This document shows positions 35,581 through 47,300 of a stretch of 64,000 bases of DNA, piece after piece. Positions within the stretch are counted from its first letter, which is position 1, and the number at the start of each line of letters is the position of its first letter. Under the pieces are notes generated by a model that searched no databases, had not been told where the DNA came from, and saw nothing but the letters and a program-made list of their open reading frames with translations. Source of the stretch: Mikania micrantha (taxonomy: Eukaryota; Streptophyta; Magnoliopsida; Asterales; Asteraceae); assembly GCA_009363875.1 (NCBI GenBank), contig CM018690.1, positions 38,616,202-38,680,201 of the forward strand, in the 5' to 3' direction. Made by a program: the position numbers and the translations under genes.

Positions 35581-37027
35581 ACCCCTAATTTTAAAGTAAC
35601 ATTTGTACACTGTTAAGGCTACAAAAATTTGTCCTTTGATGTCAGACCTCTTGAAAAGAAAAACGAAAAGAAAAGGCCATGCTAACTGACATGCATGCTG
35701 CATGGTAATATCTAATTGTTCGGATAATGTCTCTATTTGGAATACTAATTGCTTCAACAGTCAAAAATCAAAATCACAACGCAAATAAATTTTTCATAAA
35801 AAGGGCCCAAATTTAAAATGGAGTTGCCAGTGAAACGTGCTCAAGATGTTACAATAACAAACTTGAGTGTGACTGAGTCAAGATTGACATAATAAAGGGT
35901 TTTGAAGCAAATGAAAATCACCCATCGCATGAAATTGGCAGAAGACGTCAAGATTGGCACAAATCATGAAATTAAAATGACGGTTCAGGAGGGTTCAACA
36001 ATTCAAACATAAAACACTGCACAAAGGAGATCATAGGGGAGAACACCTGCGATTGAAAGTGTCAAGATTGGAGCAAATCACAAAATCAACCAATTGATTT
36101 GGAAGAAGAAATCAGATCTACGCAGGAGAGAACGACAATTGGAAGAAGAAATTAGATCTGCAAATCGTCAAATCAACAATCGGGTATGTTAGGTTAATCG
36201 ACGACTGACTCAATTATTCACCAACTTCTTGATCAATTAATTGCAGGTATGTTCTATTTCTTTTTTGCGTGCGTCATAACGTCATTAGCAGCAGTTTCAA
36301 TTGATCAATTGATTGGTCCATATCAGCTGGTTGGAATGATAGTTTGCACGCATGTGATCCTGCAGATGCTTATGTGTCTTACAATGCCACCACACAGATG
36401 TTGACCATGTCATTAAGCTATGGAGGCTTAATAATAATAGCATATGTTAGATTGAGGAGTAAAAAAAGAAAAACTGCACATGATCAATCTAAAGTGTAGT
36501 GTCTAGGAACCAACTAGCTTAATTCTAGGCCATAACAACTATATATCTCTTAATTATCAAGTAGTTCTAGAGAATGATTAAATTGTCAAAAGCAAGTTCA
36601 AATATTCTTAATGTCATCACCTAGAAAATATTGTTATTGCAAAAAGGAAGCTGTTTTACTCGTATTTTCCGGATAAAGTATTCATAGAGTACAAAAGTGG
36701 ACAAAAAGTATGTGGGTTAACACACATTAACTAAAATCATAATTTACAACTTTCAATTCGCATCCATCAAAGGTTTAGAACATAATTAGTATGCTTTTAC
36801 AAGTTTTATACTATAAGGTTTGAACCAGGTTAACCAAGACAGCCTAAAATGTTATGTAAACTTATACATCCTTTCCCAATTTGGTAACAGCTGTTGTATC
36901 ATTACAGGATGCAGGAACTCAATTATCAACTGTTAGAAGGAAAAAGTATCGCTAAACTTCAAGAAACAATGAAACAACCTACCTATCTGTGAGATTTCAA
37001 TCATTGTTGCAAAAAGGTTTGTTACCT
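35581..37027 (-). other. MED30 3' flank of the right arm
   Basis: Complement of 8366-9828 with scattered differences. No gene seen. Confidence 0.6.
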
Positions 37028-37817
37028 TCATACTGCTACAGGACTTTGCCAAGTTGAAATGTCTGTAATGAGCTCTCGAAGCTGATCTATGAGAAGTTTT
37101 AAATACTTGTTTTTACTTTCAAGCTCCTAAAACACAGTAGAAAAGGTCAAAGAAAAAGATATGCCTTTAATGTTTTATTTATTTATTTATTTTTGTTATT
37201 ATTATCGAGCTCTTACAAAGTGATGTACCTTCCTTAAATCAGAAGCCTGCTCTTCCAGCTTCTCGACATCCAGCTCATCAGTTGACATTGGGTCACTATC
37301 ATAAGCCTTGGCCTTCATAACGGTGGAAACACAAGTTAAGTAGATTACCATACAACAAGGGCAGGTAACAGCCTAACAGGTTACAGTTTTGATTATGATG
37401 AACAAATAAAAACGTCAAAAACATATTTTCACAGCATATCTAAACCAATTAGTATATCAAAAACAAAGGCAAACCTAAAGTCACTTGCATCATATCATGT
37501 TTAACAGAATATCAGTACTTACATCATCACTAAACTAATCTTGAAAGTGCTATCAGCGTTTTAAGCCTTGTCAATTAACCCAAAACATTCAATCATTGGA
37601 GTCTCAATTCATAAAGCATACTTCTTCATTTGTTTATTGAAATTCAAGGTCAAGCATCAGAATTCACCATTTCATATTCAATCTTTCGACACCATAAATG
37701 AGGGTTACAGAGTTCATCGTTCATAGACGATAAGATTTGAAACGCTGATTCGATCGTATCTTCCAGATACTTTTGGCTCACCATCGATTTCTGGGTCGTG
37801 CTGCTGGTCTCTTCCAT
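37028..37817 (-). pseudogene. MED30 pseudogene (copy F), exon 1 truncated, exons 2 and 3 intact
   Basis: Mirror of the intact gene. ATG at 37817-37815. Exon 1 keeps 42 codons through NPHLW, then joins sequence that lies inside intron 1 of the intact gene, deleting the second half of exon 1 and the donor. The frame ends 14 codons later. A short in-frame change shortens the N-terminus (TQKSMVSQKYLEDTI). Exon 2 (37312-37229) and exon 3 (37126-37028) keep sequence and splice sites. At most a 56-residue product is possible. Confidence 0.88.
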
Positions 37818-37926
37818 CTATTTAGGATAATGAGATTGCAAACCCTAATTGGTTATTCACAGTCCACGGAGGGTCGAAGATTGCACAAACCCCAAATAAA
37901 ATGATCAAAAAAATTTTAACAAAAAT

Positions 37927-38008
37927 CGTCGACAGCAGGGTTCGAACCTGCGCGGGCGAAGCCCAACAGATTTCAAGTCTGTCTCCTTAACCACTCGGAC
38001 ATATCGAC
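37927..38008 (-). tRNA. tRNA-Ser(TGA)
   Basis: An 82-nt copy with all stems paired and anticodon TGA. It is identical to the 7096 copy except at the wobble base (T for C), and a T-run follows. It lies 109 bp upstream of the copy F start, as the CGA gene does for MED30. It is the best candidate for a functional UCA-reading gene here. Confidence 0.92.
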
Positions 38009-38144
38009 CTGTTGAAAACTTTTTCTAACATTAAACTTTAATACCAACTATTATATGATTAACTTATAAAAAACACAATTTTTTTAATCTTTTTATTACT
38101 TTAAAAATATTGGTGTAAGCGTAACATCTAGCTCAATTGATTAA

Positions 38145-38455
38145 GGCAAATTGTATTTAAATAATCGAAACCTTGATCAATTCACCGCTGCCAGTCTAAA
38201 CTATGAAAATTTCCAATAATGGTCCGAGCTTTCGACATGTTTACCTGTGGCAGACCGCCGTCAACAAAAATCTAACGGCGTTAACTTTTTTTCGAGTTTC
38301 GAACTGATTTTTGAGGGCTTTTGTTTAGATGGAGAATACGAGTCGAATGACATTTAACTTACCTCGAAACGTTGCTCTAAATTTTTCAATTTGATGATTT
38401 CTTTGATGAATTGAAAGTTTAAACACCAAAATTGGGAAATTTGAAGCAATGTTTA
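38145..38455 (-). mobile_element. Truncated fold-back MITE (mirror of 62966-63278)
   Basis: One arm and the centre of the MITE at 62745-63278. It stops at a GTTTAAACATG junction, where LTR sequence (AAACATGTTTCAGGTGGG) begins, so the break may have used that microhomology. Spacer 38009-38144 is AT-rich and shared with 63279-63413. Confidence 0.75.
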
Positions 38456-38941
38456 AACATGTTTCAGGTGGGAATGCCAATTAGCTATTGAACTTGAGGG
38501 ACAACGTGAACTCTTTAGGTTGATATTGAACTTGAGGGACAACTTGAGCTATTTGATTATCTGTTGCAAAGTTATCAATCTCATCAAAAGGTGAGTCTTC
38601 ATAGTCACTCTTTTACTTGTTTTGAACTTTTGGGATGAAACATGTATCTTTGAACTTAACTTATCTTTAAACCATGTGAACTTTTAGCTTAAATGGTCTT
38701 AGTTGTTTGAACTTATCTATTGAACTTATCTTTTGAACTTATCTATTGAGCATTGCATTGATCACAACTTATCTATAGATAGCAATAATGGATCCATTGG
38801 ATTGACCACCCACCCATGATGGGTTTTCTCTGTAGGGGAAAGCTCGTGGTGATTGTTCCCTACTGGTCAAACTTAACGATCAATTGTTTGTTCATTTACA
38901 AACTATGTGCATTTTGCTTTGTAATCAATACACTTGGTGAA

Positions 38942-40808
38942 TGATGTGCGTGAAACTATATATTTATTAAATGGGTTTTTCACACAGATTTTAGTTTTAA
39001 AAATGGTTTTTACTAAGAACTAAATCACACACAATAGGCAAGTGTACCTATCGCATAGCAATATAGCTTATGGTAAGAACCGGATATCAATCCGTGGACA
39101 CGATAGCTCTCGATACTAAATCTCGGTCAATGTTTAGCAAACACATGAAAAGTTGGGTTTTGTGAATAATAACTAAAAGAAGGATTTTTTTTTGGAAAAA
39201 TCTAAAGTCTAAGAAAATTGCCTAGATCATGAATCCACTTAGTCTAGTGATGTGATTATTATGAATTGGAAACCCAAATGTTGACTAGATTCCGGTCAAA
39301 GATATCTAATCCTATAATCTTTTGGAAAATTAAAATGATAAACACATTCTAATCACCTAGGATTATTTTATGAAGCCTAATGTCAAGGTCTATGTCAAGA
39401 TTTAATCAAGAATTAGTCATCCGTCAAGAATCTTAATTCTACAACTTAAGGAAAACTAATATGACTTATACACACTAATCACCCTAAGTTGCATAAATTC
39501 AACAAAGTCATAATTTCTTCCAACTTACAATCTATGAACACAATCATGCAAATGAGGTCATTTGGCCATAATTTCCTAACTCACATGTTAATCATATTCA
39601 ACAAATTATAATATCACCATGGTTTTTCCAAACTTTAGTGAAAGAAAGTATACTTGTGCAAGTTTTATAACATTCAAGAAACCAATTATCATTCCTAATC
39701 TCATGGCATAATCTTAAAAACAAGTTGTAAGATTATAAACAAATGCTTGATCATGGTTTTCCAACATAGTATGATTAAACATTCATCATTCTTGAACACT
39801 AATCAACCTACACAAATTTACAACATCATTGGAATACAATCATAACTTCATCTTGAATCTTGACATAAACCCATTTGACCAATTCATAAAATCATCATCA
39901 CATAAACAAAAGTTTCATCATAATCTAGACAATGAAGTGTTTAGCCCATAAAGCTTACAAGAACAATAACAAAGTAGCTAGAATTAACAAGAGACATGAT
40001 TAAAATAACAAAATGCAAACCACTAGCAAGCACGGATTGAAACAAGATGGTGTTAGATGCTCCTTGGATCTTCAAGACCTTCACAATCTCCTTTAGACAG
40101 CTTCAAGAAATCTAAACAGAAGGTATTTTGGCTCCAGGAAGTCCAACCACTTGAAATGAGGTGAAAAGCTGAATTTATAGAAATTCTGGAACTTGGCACG
40201 GTCGTGCAAGGTGCTACAGTATTTCACTTTTGGTCTGGGACGGTTGTCGAAGTTGCCATTTTCAGCTAAGTCTCGAAAATTGACTCGAGGTGTCAGGCAC
40301 GGTCGTGCCAAAAGTTGCACGGTCGTGCGCAAGTCGTCATGGCCGGCACTACCTCCATTTGGCCCGGCACTGCCATGCTGTGGCCCGGCACTGGCTATCT
40401 TGCACGGTCGTGCTTGGCTTAAGCACGGTCGTGCATAGGTCAGCACTGTCATGCATGGCCTAGCACTACCTGGTTGCACGGTCGTGCAACATTGTGCACG
40501 GTCGTGCATAGGCCAGCACTGCCATGCATGGGCTAGCACTGCCTAGTTGCACGGTCGTGCAAAGTTGTGCACGGCCGTGCATGGGTCGGCACTGCCAGTG
40601 CAAGATTTGGCATGACAGTGCGCATCTGGGGATTTGCTCAGAAAATGCTGAAATTCCATCCAAAGCTTGATTTTCTTCCGAGCAAGGCCGTTTATCCTAC
40701 AAATTCGCAAAAACAATAATTAGGACTATTTGCGAATGAATTTGCATGTTGTTAACGTTAAAACGGGGGAATTTGAGTCGAATAATATGTATAATTTGAC
40801 GTATATCA
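38942..40808 (-). mobile_element. LTR-L, solo LTR in the gypsy 5' LTR
   Basis: Ends are TGATGTGCG and CGTATATCA on the plus strand, with target duplication GTGAA at 38937-38941 and 40809-40813. Length is 1867 bp. A TATA-like TATAAATT on the minus strand (about 40180) lies just downstream of the dyad array, so the LTR probably runs on the minus strand. No coding region, so it is read as solo. The family is not recognised. Confidence 0.75.
40196..40580. repeat. GCACGGTCGTGC dyad array in LTR-L
   Basis: Nine near-identical 12-bp dyads (arms GCACG/CGTGC) start at 40196, 40297, 40317, 40402, 40423, 40476, 40496, 40549 and 40569. Degraded versions such as GCACTGCCATGC and GGCACTGCC lie between them. 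Spacing is irregular, so this is not a simple tandem repeat. Confidence 0.9.
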
Positions 40809-41159
40809 GTGAAATAGTGGGGTAATCTTACTTAGTTCTAACGAACTAATGGTGAATTTAAATGTGGTGTTTACAGGCACAAAGAAGTTAGGTGAGCGGT
40901 GATGGTGATCGGGAATCAAACGTGAAGGCTCGTATGATGGTTTTAAATTTTAATAACCAAACAGTTGTGTAACTTTTGTGTAATAAATGTTTTGCGAAAT
41001 ATGTAAATATACGTAAACTTTGTTTTAACATGTGTTAGTAAATTGTATGTTTATAGGGGTGTAAAACACGAAAGTTTTTACTGGGACCTAAACGTAAATT
41101 ATTAAAAATTGATGTAAAATGTCCGTATGTGACATGAAGGTGACTGGGGTGTCACAAGT

Positions 41160-41172
41160 TGGTATCAGAGCC
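41160..41172 (+). promoter_or_regulatory. Primer-binding site, initiator tRNA-Met type
   Basis: TGGTATCAGAGCC, three bases after the LTR end, matches the 3' end of plant initiator tRNA-Met, the usual primer for gypsy reverse transcription. It confirms the position and orientation of the 5' LTR. Confidence 0.92.
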
Positions 41173-41708
41173 AACGGTTTGAGCGATTTGAGTGCGTCAT
41201 GAACACTTGAACTCAAACCATTGAGCTCTGGATAGATGGGGAGAGCCGTTCGATTCGAAATCCGATCACAAAGCCGAACTCACCAGGTATAATGTATCTG
41301 TAAATTGTTGTATGATGTTATGTGATATAAGGACTTGTTATGTTACAAACCAATATTCCTAACTTGTGTGAAAGAGTGAACGCAAGGACACGGGTATATG
41401 GTGCATATCTTGCTATGCCTGGCCAGCTTAGTAACATATATACGATATGAACGTATCCTTGGGAACATTATTTCATATTAGTCTATGGAAGATTTGGTAA
41501 AGTGTTAAATTTGGGTGTATGTGATTGGTTAAAATCACAACTGTGACATTATTAGTTGTATAATTGAGTAATTCACAAGAGTGTGAATATTCAATAAAGA
41601 CACATAAACATGTAGTGTATAAATCCGTTGGGGATGAGTATGCAGTTTGCACATATGTTAGTAGATATGTAAAACTAATGATGTGTTTTAAACTATTTTA
41701 GTCATAAA

Positions 41709-41973
41709 ATGGCTGATGAACATAACTTAGGAGGATTATATCTTGAAGAGGAACATCTCACCGAATTGCAAGTGTTGGTGAGGGAGGAGGTAGCTAAAGC
41801 ATTTGAAGCTACCTTACCAACTCGTCTAAATGGAATACAAGCTTCATTGAAAGATTTTATACATGAAGAGTTTGCAACTCTTAAAGATGAAATAGGTGGG
41901 GAAAAACCTTCTAAAAAGGTTACTTACAAAGAGTTTGTGGCTTGTAAGCCAACTGAATTTAAAGGTGAGGTAG
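41709..41973 (+). pseudogene. Gypsy gag, N-terminal part
   Basis: The ATG at 41709 opens about 88 codons with a coiled-coil-like acidic region and the gag words KKVTYKEFVACKPTEFKGEV, which lead into the capsid domain. The frame is then cut by LTR-K copy 2, inserted after GGTAG. The leader 41173-41708 contains no gene. Confidence 0.85.
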
Positions 41974-43189
41974 TGTAACATCTGTGCCGAAATCATTACC
42001 GGAACAATAATCTGTACAGTAACTCAGGTACACACTATGAGAAATACTTAGAAGCTAATAACATTTGATGATGAACATAAACTATTACACGATGTTTCTG
42101 AAATTCTGATTTAAACCTCATGGTTTAAACAGTCAGAAACACATCAGACAATCATGAACAGATGCATACATGCTTGATTTTGTATTATTAGGTTTAAACG
42201 TATGTGAGGATAACCAGAACAAAACTATAACAGCTGCTGTTACAGAATGCTAAACCGATGAACTATTCGTATAGGTGACGATCTGTACGAATAGATCTGA
42301 TAGTTTAACGATCTGAAACGATGACTGAAAAGTAGAAAACAAAATCAGAAAGTGAAACGTATGATCTTGTTTGTACAGTTAGCGCTTTGTACGAAAACAC
42401 GCGTAAGTGACGTTTTCTGACGAAACGAAAACTAAGACGATTCGAACGATAATAAATCTAAGGAAATATAATATTTCCTGTTTTACAATTTTGAAATTCA
42501 TCAGAAATAAATTTAAAAGAACTATTTAATTTAAGTTACATATAATGTACGAACGATTAATTAAAGCGCGTAGAGCAAAATACGCGAACAAATAACGAAA
42601 CACGTAAAATAATAAATTACGACAAATAATTCAATAAAATAATATTTAAAATAATTCCTGGAAATAACCACCTTCCAAACCTTTAAAATAAAATCATTTT
42701 ATTTATCTTATTAAAAGCGCGTGTAACGATCCGGAAACACAACGAAGAAGAAAACCGAGCAACCGAAACGAACCCGAATACCCTCGGGGTATTTAAAGTC
42801 TCCAGTGAGGCTTTAACCTCATTTTACACATCTCTTTCTCTCACTAAACCCTCTATCCCGTTTTCTCTCTCTCACTAGAAGTTCAAGACTTTAAACGAGC
42901 ATAACTCGCTTGTTTCTTGGCGAAATCACGTGTTCTTGGTGTCCATGTGAAGCTCTCGACTCCCTCTACACGGAAGTACAACCGATCTGGAGTTTTAACC
43001 GGCCAAATTTGAGGTACGAAGCTTGAAACATCACTGAAATTAGGGTTTTCTTATTCTTGGATGAACACACACGCACAACCGGTTTTTAGCTTCATCTTCG
43101 AACCCCCACCAGTCTGAGCTCTAGGTCGAGTGTATCCGCAACAATGAGATGGCCAAAACAAGGGTTAAAGCGAAAAAAATGGGGAAGAA

Positions 43190-43350
43190 CCAGTACAGGT
43201 TCGTGAGCATGCAAGGTGGCCGAACCTTGTGGATTTCCACATACCACCGAACCCTTTGAGGCATGGCCGAACCATGGTTGTTCAGGTGGCCGAACCCTCC
43301 TCCAAGTGGCGAACCTTGGTAGAACTACGAACCTTCTCCCTCCCCGCGAA
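43190..43350 (+). repeat. GGCCGAACC word array inside LTR-K copy 2
   Basis: Seven or more words of GGCCGAACC type in 160 bp, at the same relative position as the CGAATG array of copy 1. Confidence 0.7.
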
Positions 43351-44209
43351 CATGGTAATTGTTAGGCCCAACATACTTTGTTATTTAACGTATGGGTTAA
43401 GTTCATTGGCAACCTCTAAGATATCACATACCTATATAAAAAAAAATGGTGCATGGTTATGTAATAAACATGTAACCCTAAGGTGGGATTTCAAGAACAA
43501 AATGACAAGCATGAAACTATGATTTTTACTACTAAGTAATGGCTTTTCGGCCTAACATGTTTCATAACATAACACATTAAAAAGGGCCGAACGATGACCG
43601 CAACTCGTTAGTAATAACCAAGTTAGGATTGACACATACACGCACACGAATAAACTATAACTTATACTTATAAGTTACAAAAGACGTGAAATCAATACGG
43701 GATCGTGAAAACAAACTCAAGTACTAACAAGAGTGCGTGCCTTCTTATTTAAGCTAAGTCAACCACTTCAACACAAGGTGAGTTCAATTGTCCCTTTTCA
43801 AACTTATTTGTTTTTACCTTGGGACTGAGAAGCATGTTATTCGTTTTACACAATTATTGAAAGTTTAATTAAATTTTTTCACACTTATTCATAATGCTTT
43901 TACTAATGTTTAACCTCGTAACGCTTGTTTTGGAAACTAAAGACTAAGACTATTGTGTAAATAGCTAATGCTATTTATACTATATACATTTACATTATAA
44001 TTAAACTATAAGCTCAAACTAGATGCTAAGATCAATGCTACAAACGTTATGCTTATACTAGATGTTAGAACCTAAGCTACGGAGTCAATGTTAATGCTAT
44101 TTATACTATACTTAATGGCTTAAAACTTTTGAAACATTTAAATGCTTAAGGAAAACTAATGCTAAACCTAGAAATGCTTAAGAAGGCTATGACTATGTAA
44201 ACTTGGAAC

Positions 44210-44660
44210 TTAAACATATAAAGACTTATGTGTTTGGAATACTTGAACATTTGAATGCTTAATATACTTGGGATACTTGAATGCTTGAATGCTTGATATA
44301 ATTGAAACACGTGAATACTTGATATGCTTGGAATCCTTGAAAACTTGGATACTTGATATACTTGGAATGCTTGAAACACATGAATGCGTGATATACTTGG
44401 GATGCTTAAACAAAAGACTGATTGACCGCCGCGTGTTGATTTAAGTGTCAACCCCTACTCGTCATCAGTGAAACTATGTGAATGCGTTAAACTTGTATGC
44501 TTAAACTATAGGACATTGTAAGACAGACTGTTGGCCGTCGCGTGTTGACCTGTGTGTCAACCCCTACTAGTCATCAGTTTTCTTCTTTGTCAGAGTCATG
44601 TAAGACAGACTGATTAGCCGCCGCGTGTTGACCTAGGTGTCAACCCCTACTAGTCATTCA
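44210..44660 (+). repeat. Two tandem arrays in LTR-K copy 2
   Basis: At 44215-44405 there are about eight short units on TACTTGGAATGCTTGAA and TGCTTGATATA. At about 44410-44660 there are three units of about 100 bp containing GCCGCGTGTTGA and GTCAACCCCTACT. Copy 1 lacks the expansion. Confidence 0.75.
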
Positions 44661-44860
44661 GTGTTCTTGATTCATCCATGGTTATGATAAGTGACTAGAA
44701 TGATTTGGGTTCTTCTAGTTGACTTTGTGTTAACTTGAAGGTTTCTCTATCATAACACGTCACGAGTCATACTTAGGACCATTATGGATGGATGCTGAAT
44801 TCCCTAGGGTGTTCAGCTGTCCATAATGGTACCTCTTAAACTCAATACTCATATGTTTTG

Positions 44861-45510
44861 GAATCAATAGGGTGGAGTGAAACGCTTAATTATCATTAAC
44901 AACAATATGTTAAGCAACCCGGTATGTGGTGGGACGGTGGCTGGGGCTTGTCCCCTACATATGCCCTATATATAAGCATACTTGGTTGGATAGCATAGGT
45001 GGTTGTTAGTGAGGTTAAGGTTGTCATTTCGGGGAAATCAAAGTAAACATTGATGGGGTAATCAAATGCTAAGAATCATATGTTATGGAATCAAGGTAGT
45101 GGAATGAAATGCTTAATTATCATTAACAACAATATGTTAAGCAACCCGGTATGTGGTGGGACGGTGGCTGGGGCTTGTCCCCTACATATGCCCTATATAT
45201 AAGCATACTCGGTTGGTTAGCATAGGTGGTCGTTGATGAGATTAAGGTTGTCATTCAGGGAATCAAAGTAGACAATTACAGGGTAATTAAATTCTATAAA
45301 CCAAAAGTTAGGAAATCAAAGATGCAGGATGAAACTCTTAATTATCATCAGGAACAATATATCATGTGGTTTAGTATGTGGTGGGACGGTGGCTGGGCGG
45401 ACGGTAAGTTCGACCCTACATATGCCCTGTATATAAGCATACTGAAACAGATGGTATAGGTGGTTAATGGTGAGGTTAAGGTTGTCATTCAAGAGGTTTT
45501 TCAAACTACT
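44861..45510 (+). repeat. Three tandem copies of a 225-bp unit in LTR-K copy 2
   Basis: Units start at about 44861, 45088 and 45313. Each contains CTTAATTATCATTAACAAC or a variant, GTATGTGGTGGGACGGTGG and CATATGCCCTATATATAAG. Copy 1 at 17860-17970 has one unit, so copy 2 expanded. Confidence 0.85.
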
Positions 45511-45947
45511 TTCAACTACTAAACTATATGAACTCACCAACCATTGTGTTGACTTTGTTTTCTTACATGCTTTCTCAGGTGACACACATGATTAAGCTAA
45601 GATACAAGATTGCATGCTAGGATGCCCAGATATAGATCCTAGTTGACTTTTGGAGAAGCACATCTTTTGATATCAATATGAATCTCTTTTGATATCTTGT
45701 ACAGATACAAGATAGATATATTTGATTCTTTTGATAGGTTTACTTAGTTAAATTACCAAACATTGACAATTGTAATTTAACTTTGTAATCCTAGTTTAAT
45801 GTTTTATTGTGCTTTAATTATTCATAACATTGATGCTATGCAAAAAATCTGATCATTACGATTATCACTCACGATATCGCGCCCCGAGAACCTTCCGCCC
45901 GACGGGGACTTCGATCCAACCCCGCCGGCTCGGGGTGTGACAGGTAG

Positions 45948-46712
45948 ATCCACTGTTGAGCCAAAGGTGGATAGCTGATATGGAAAGCACGTTTGAAACG
46001 TGACATTGTGATCCATCTGACGAGGTAATGTTTGCTGGAAATCAATTGAAAGAGCGATCAAAAGACAGGTGGGAACTTCTTCGAAAGGAGAAGGGTTGAG
46101 ATGGAATTAAGGATTTGACTTGGGGTGCATTTAAGGAGTTGTTCCTTAAACGATTATGTCCTCAAGCTGCTATTGATAGAATTACTGAAGAGTTTTTACA
46201 TATGAGGCACAAAGAGGAGGATATAGACACTATTACTGCAGTGTTCTATGATAAAGCCAAATTCTGTCCTGATCTTCTTAGGACTGAACGAATGTGGATT
46301 AAAAGGTACCATAGTATGTTAAATGCTAAGTACCGGGAGTTCCTCATACCATCAAAGTTTGAAACTTTGTCTGAATTGATTGATTGCGCTCGTGTGCGTG
46401 AACTGGAGTTAAAGAGACAAGAGGACCGTGGAGAAAAACGAAAGGTGGAAAGGGAAGTGGGATCCTCTAAAAAGGGGAAAATTGTTAGCCCACTCAAAAA
46501 GTTTAGTTCTTTGAAAGAAGCTAGACATTGTTTAACTTATGGAAAGAAACATTTTGGGGAATGTTATTTTAAATCAGTTGTGTGTTATAAATGTGGCAAG
46601 TCTGGGCATCTTGCTTCTTAATGTGCCAGTACACTTAATTTGTGCTACAACTGTTACAAATCGGGACACCGACGAAGTGAGTGCCCGGAGTTGAAAGGGA
46701 CAGGTCAAGGAG
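45948..46712 (+). pseudogene. Gypsy gag, capsid C-terminal part and zinc knuckles
   Basis: It resumes in frame after the GGTAG duplication with the gag capsid words RWIADMEST and LTWGAFKELFLKRLCP. Two CCHC knuckles follow: CYKCGKSGHLAS (46581-46618), whose last Cys is preceded by a TAA stop, and CYNCYKSGHRRSECP (46641-46685). Further TGA codons occur near 46000 and 46097. Gag would coat the element RNA, but it is not translatable here. Confidence 0.88.
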
Positions 46713-46777
46713 GTACTAGTGGTGGGTCTTTTAAGGCTCAAGGTAGTGGCAAGAAGGTTGAAATACCCCCACCAAAG

Positions 46778-47300
46778 GGTAGAGCCTTCAAAATTACAGC
46801 GGAAGAGGCTAAAGTCACTTCAGACGTGGTGACAGGTACATTTCATATAAATTCCTTTCCTGCTTATATATTGTTTGATTCTGGAGCTAGTCGCTCTTTT
46901 GTATCTGTGAAGTTTGTGAATCATGATTCGTTTGTACTGCCTAAGCTACCATATCCATTAAAGGTATAAATAGCTGACTCTAAGAGTTTCTTAGTGTATG
47001 ACATCTATCATAGATGTAAACTCACCATTGATGGTGAGGATTATGAGGTTGATTTGATTCTAATGATCTTGGGAGAATTTGATATTGTGATTGGGATGGA
47101 TTGGTTGTCTAAATATGGAGCTAACATTGTGTGTAACCGAAAGGTTATTCAATTAATATCTCCGGGTGGTTATGAAGTATGTATTCAGGGAGAGAAACGA
47201 GGTGGAACCATATTGTTTTCTTTAGCTAAAGATATGAATTACATGAACCATGGGGGTTGGGGGTCAGTCATTTTTAGCTTATGTTATTCATGTAAAAAGG
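46778..47300 (+). pseudogene. Gypsy protease
   Basis: Aspartic protease motif ILFDSGASRSFVS near 46870-46910, then after a TAA (46967-46969) the second part ending DIVIGMDWLSKYGANIVC near 47070-47130. This order is typical of plant gypsy pol. The protease matures Gag-Pol. Confidence 0.88.

Larger units (their letters stand above)
23657..38008 (-). repeat. Right arm of the large inverted duplication
   Basis: This is the complement of 7096-14923 with extra DNA. The collinear parts are 23657-27590 (left arm 10920-14923) and 34926-38008 (left arm 7096-10500). The intervening 27591-34925 has no counterpart except the copia LTR fragment at 10652. The MED30 copy here has a deleted exon 1, and the tRNA carries TGA instead of CGA. 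Confidence 0.85.
38456..41156 (+). mobile_element. 5' LTR of the gypsy element, truncated, split by LTR-L
   Basis: The LTR ends GACTGGGGTGTCACA at 41156 and its last 350 bp match the end of G' (58565-58921). Own sequence is 38456-38941 and 40814-41156. The 5' part including TGTAACG is lost at the MITE junction. The first part (TTTCAGGTGGGAATGCC and a repeated ATTGAACTTGAGGGACAAC) is mirrored at 59485-60020. Confidence 0.75.
41974..45942 (+). mobile_element. LTR-K copy 2, 3969-bp solo LTR inserted in gag
   Basis: Starts TGTAACATCTGTGCC and ends GGGGTGTGACA, with target duplication GGTAG at 41969-41973 and 45943-45947. It has a TATA-like region (TATTTAAAG near 42798), a TCTCTCTC leader, donor-like GAGGTACG (about 43010), and CTCACCAACC (45533) to TTCTCAGGT (45572-45580). 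No LTR pair, primer site or coding domain inside. It splits the gag domain of the host element. Confidence 0.88.

Noticed and set aside
37028..37817. MED30 copy F as a second functional gene
   Set aside because: Exons 2 and 3 are clean, but the second half of exon 1 and its splice donor are deleted and the frame ends after about 56 codons.
40093..40539. 148-codon minus-strand frame
   Set aside because: It is a translation of the GCACGGTCGTGC dyad array; the repetitive Ala, Arg, Pro, Cys content follows the DNA repeat.
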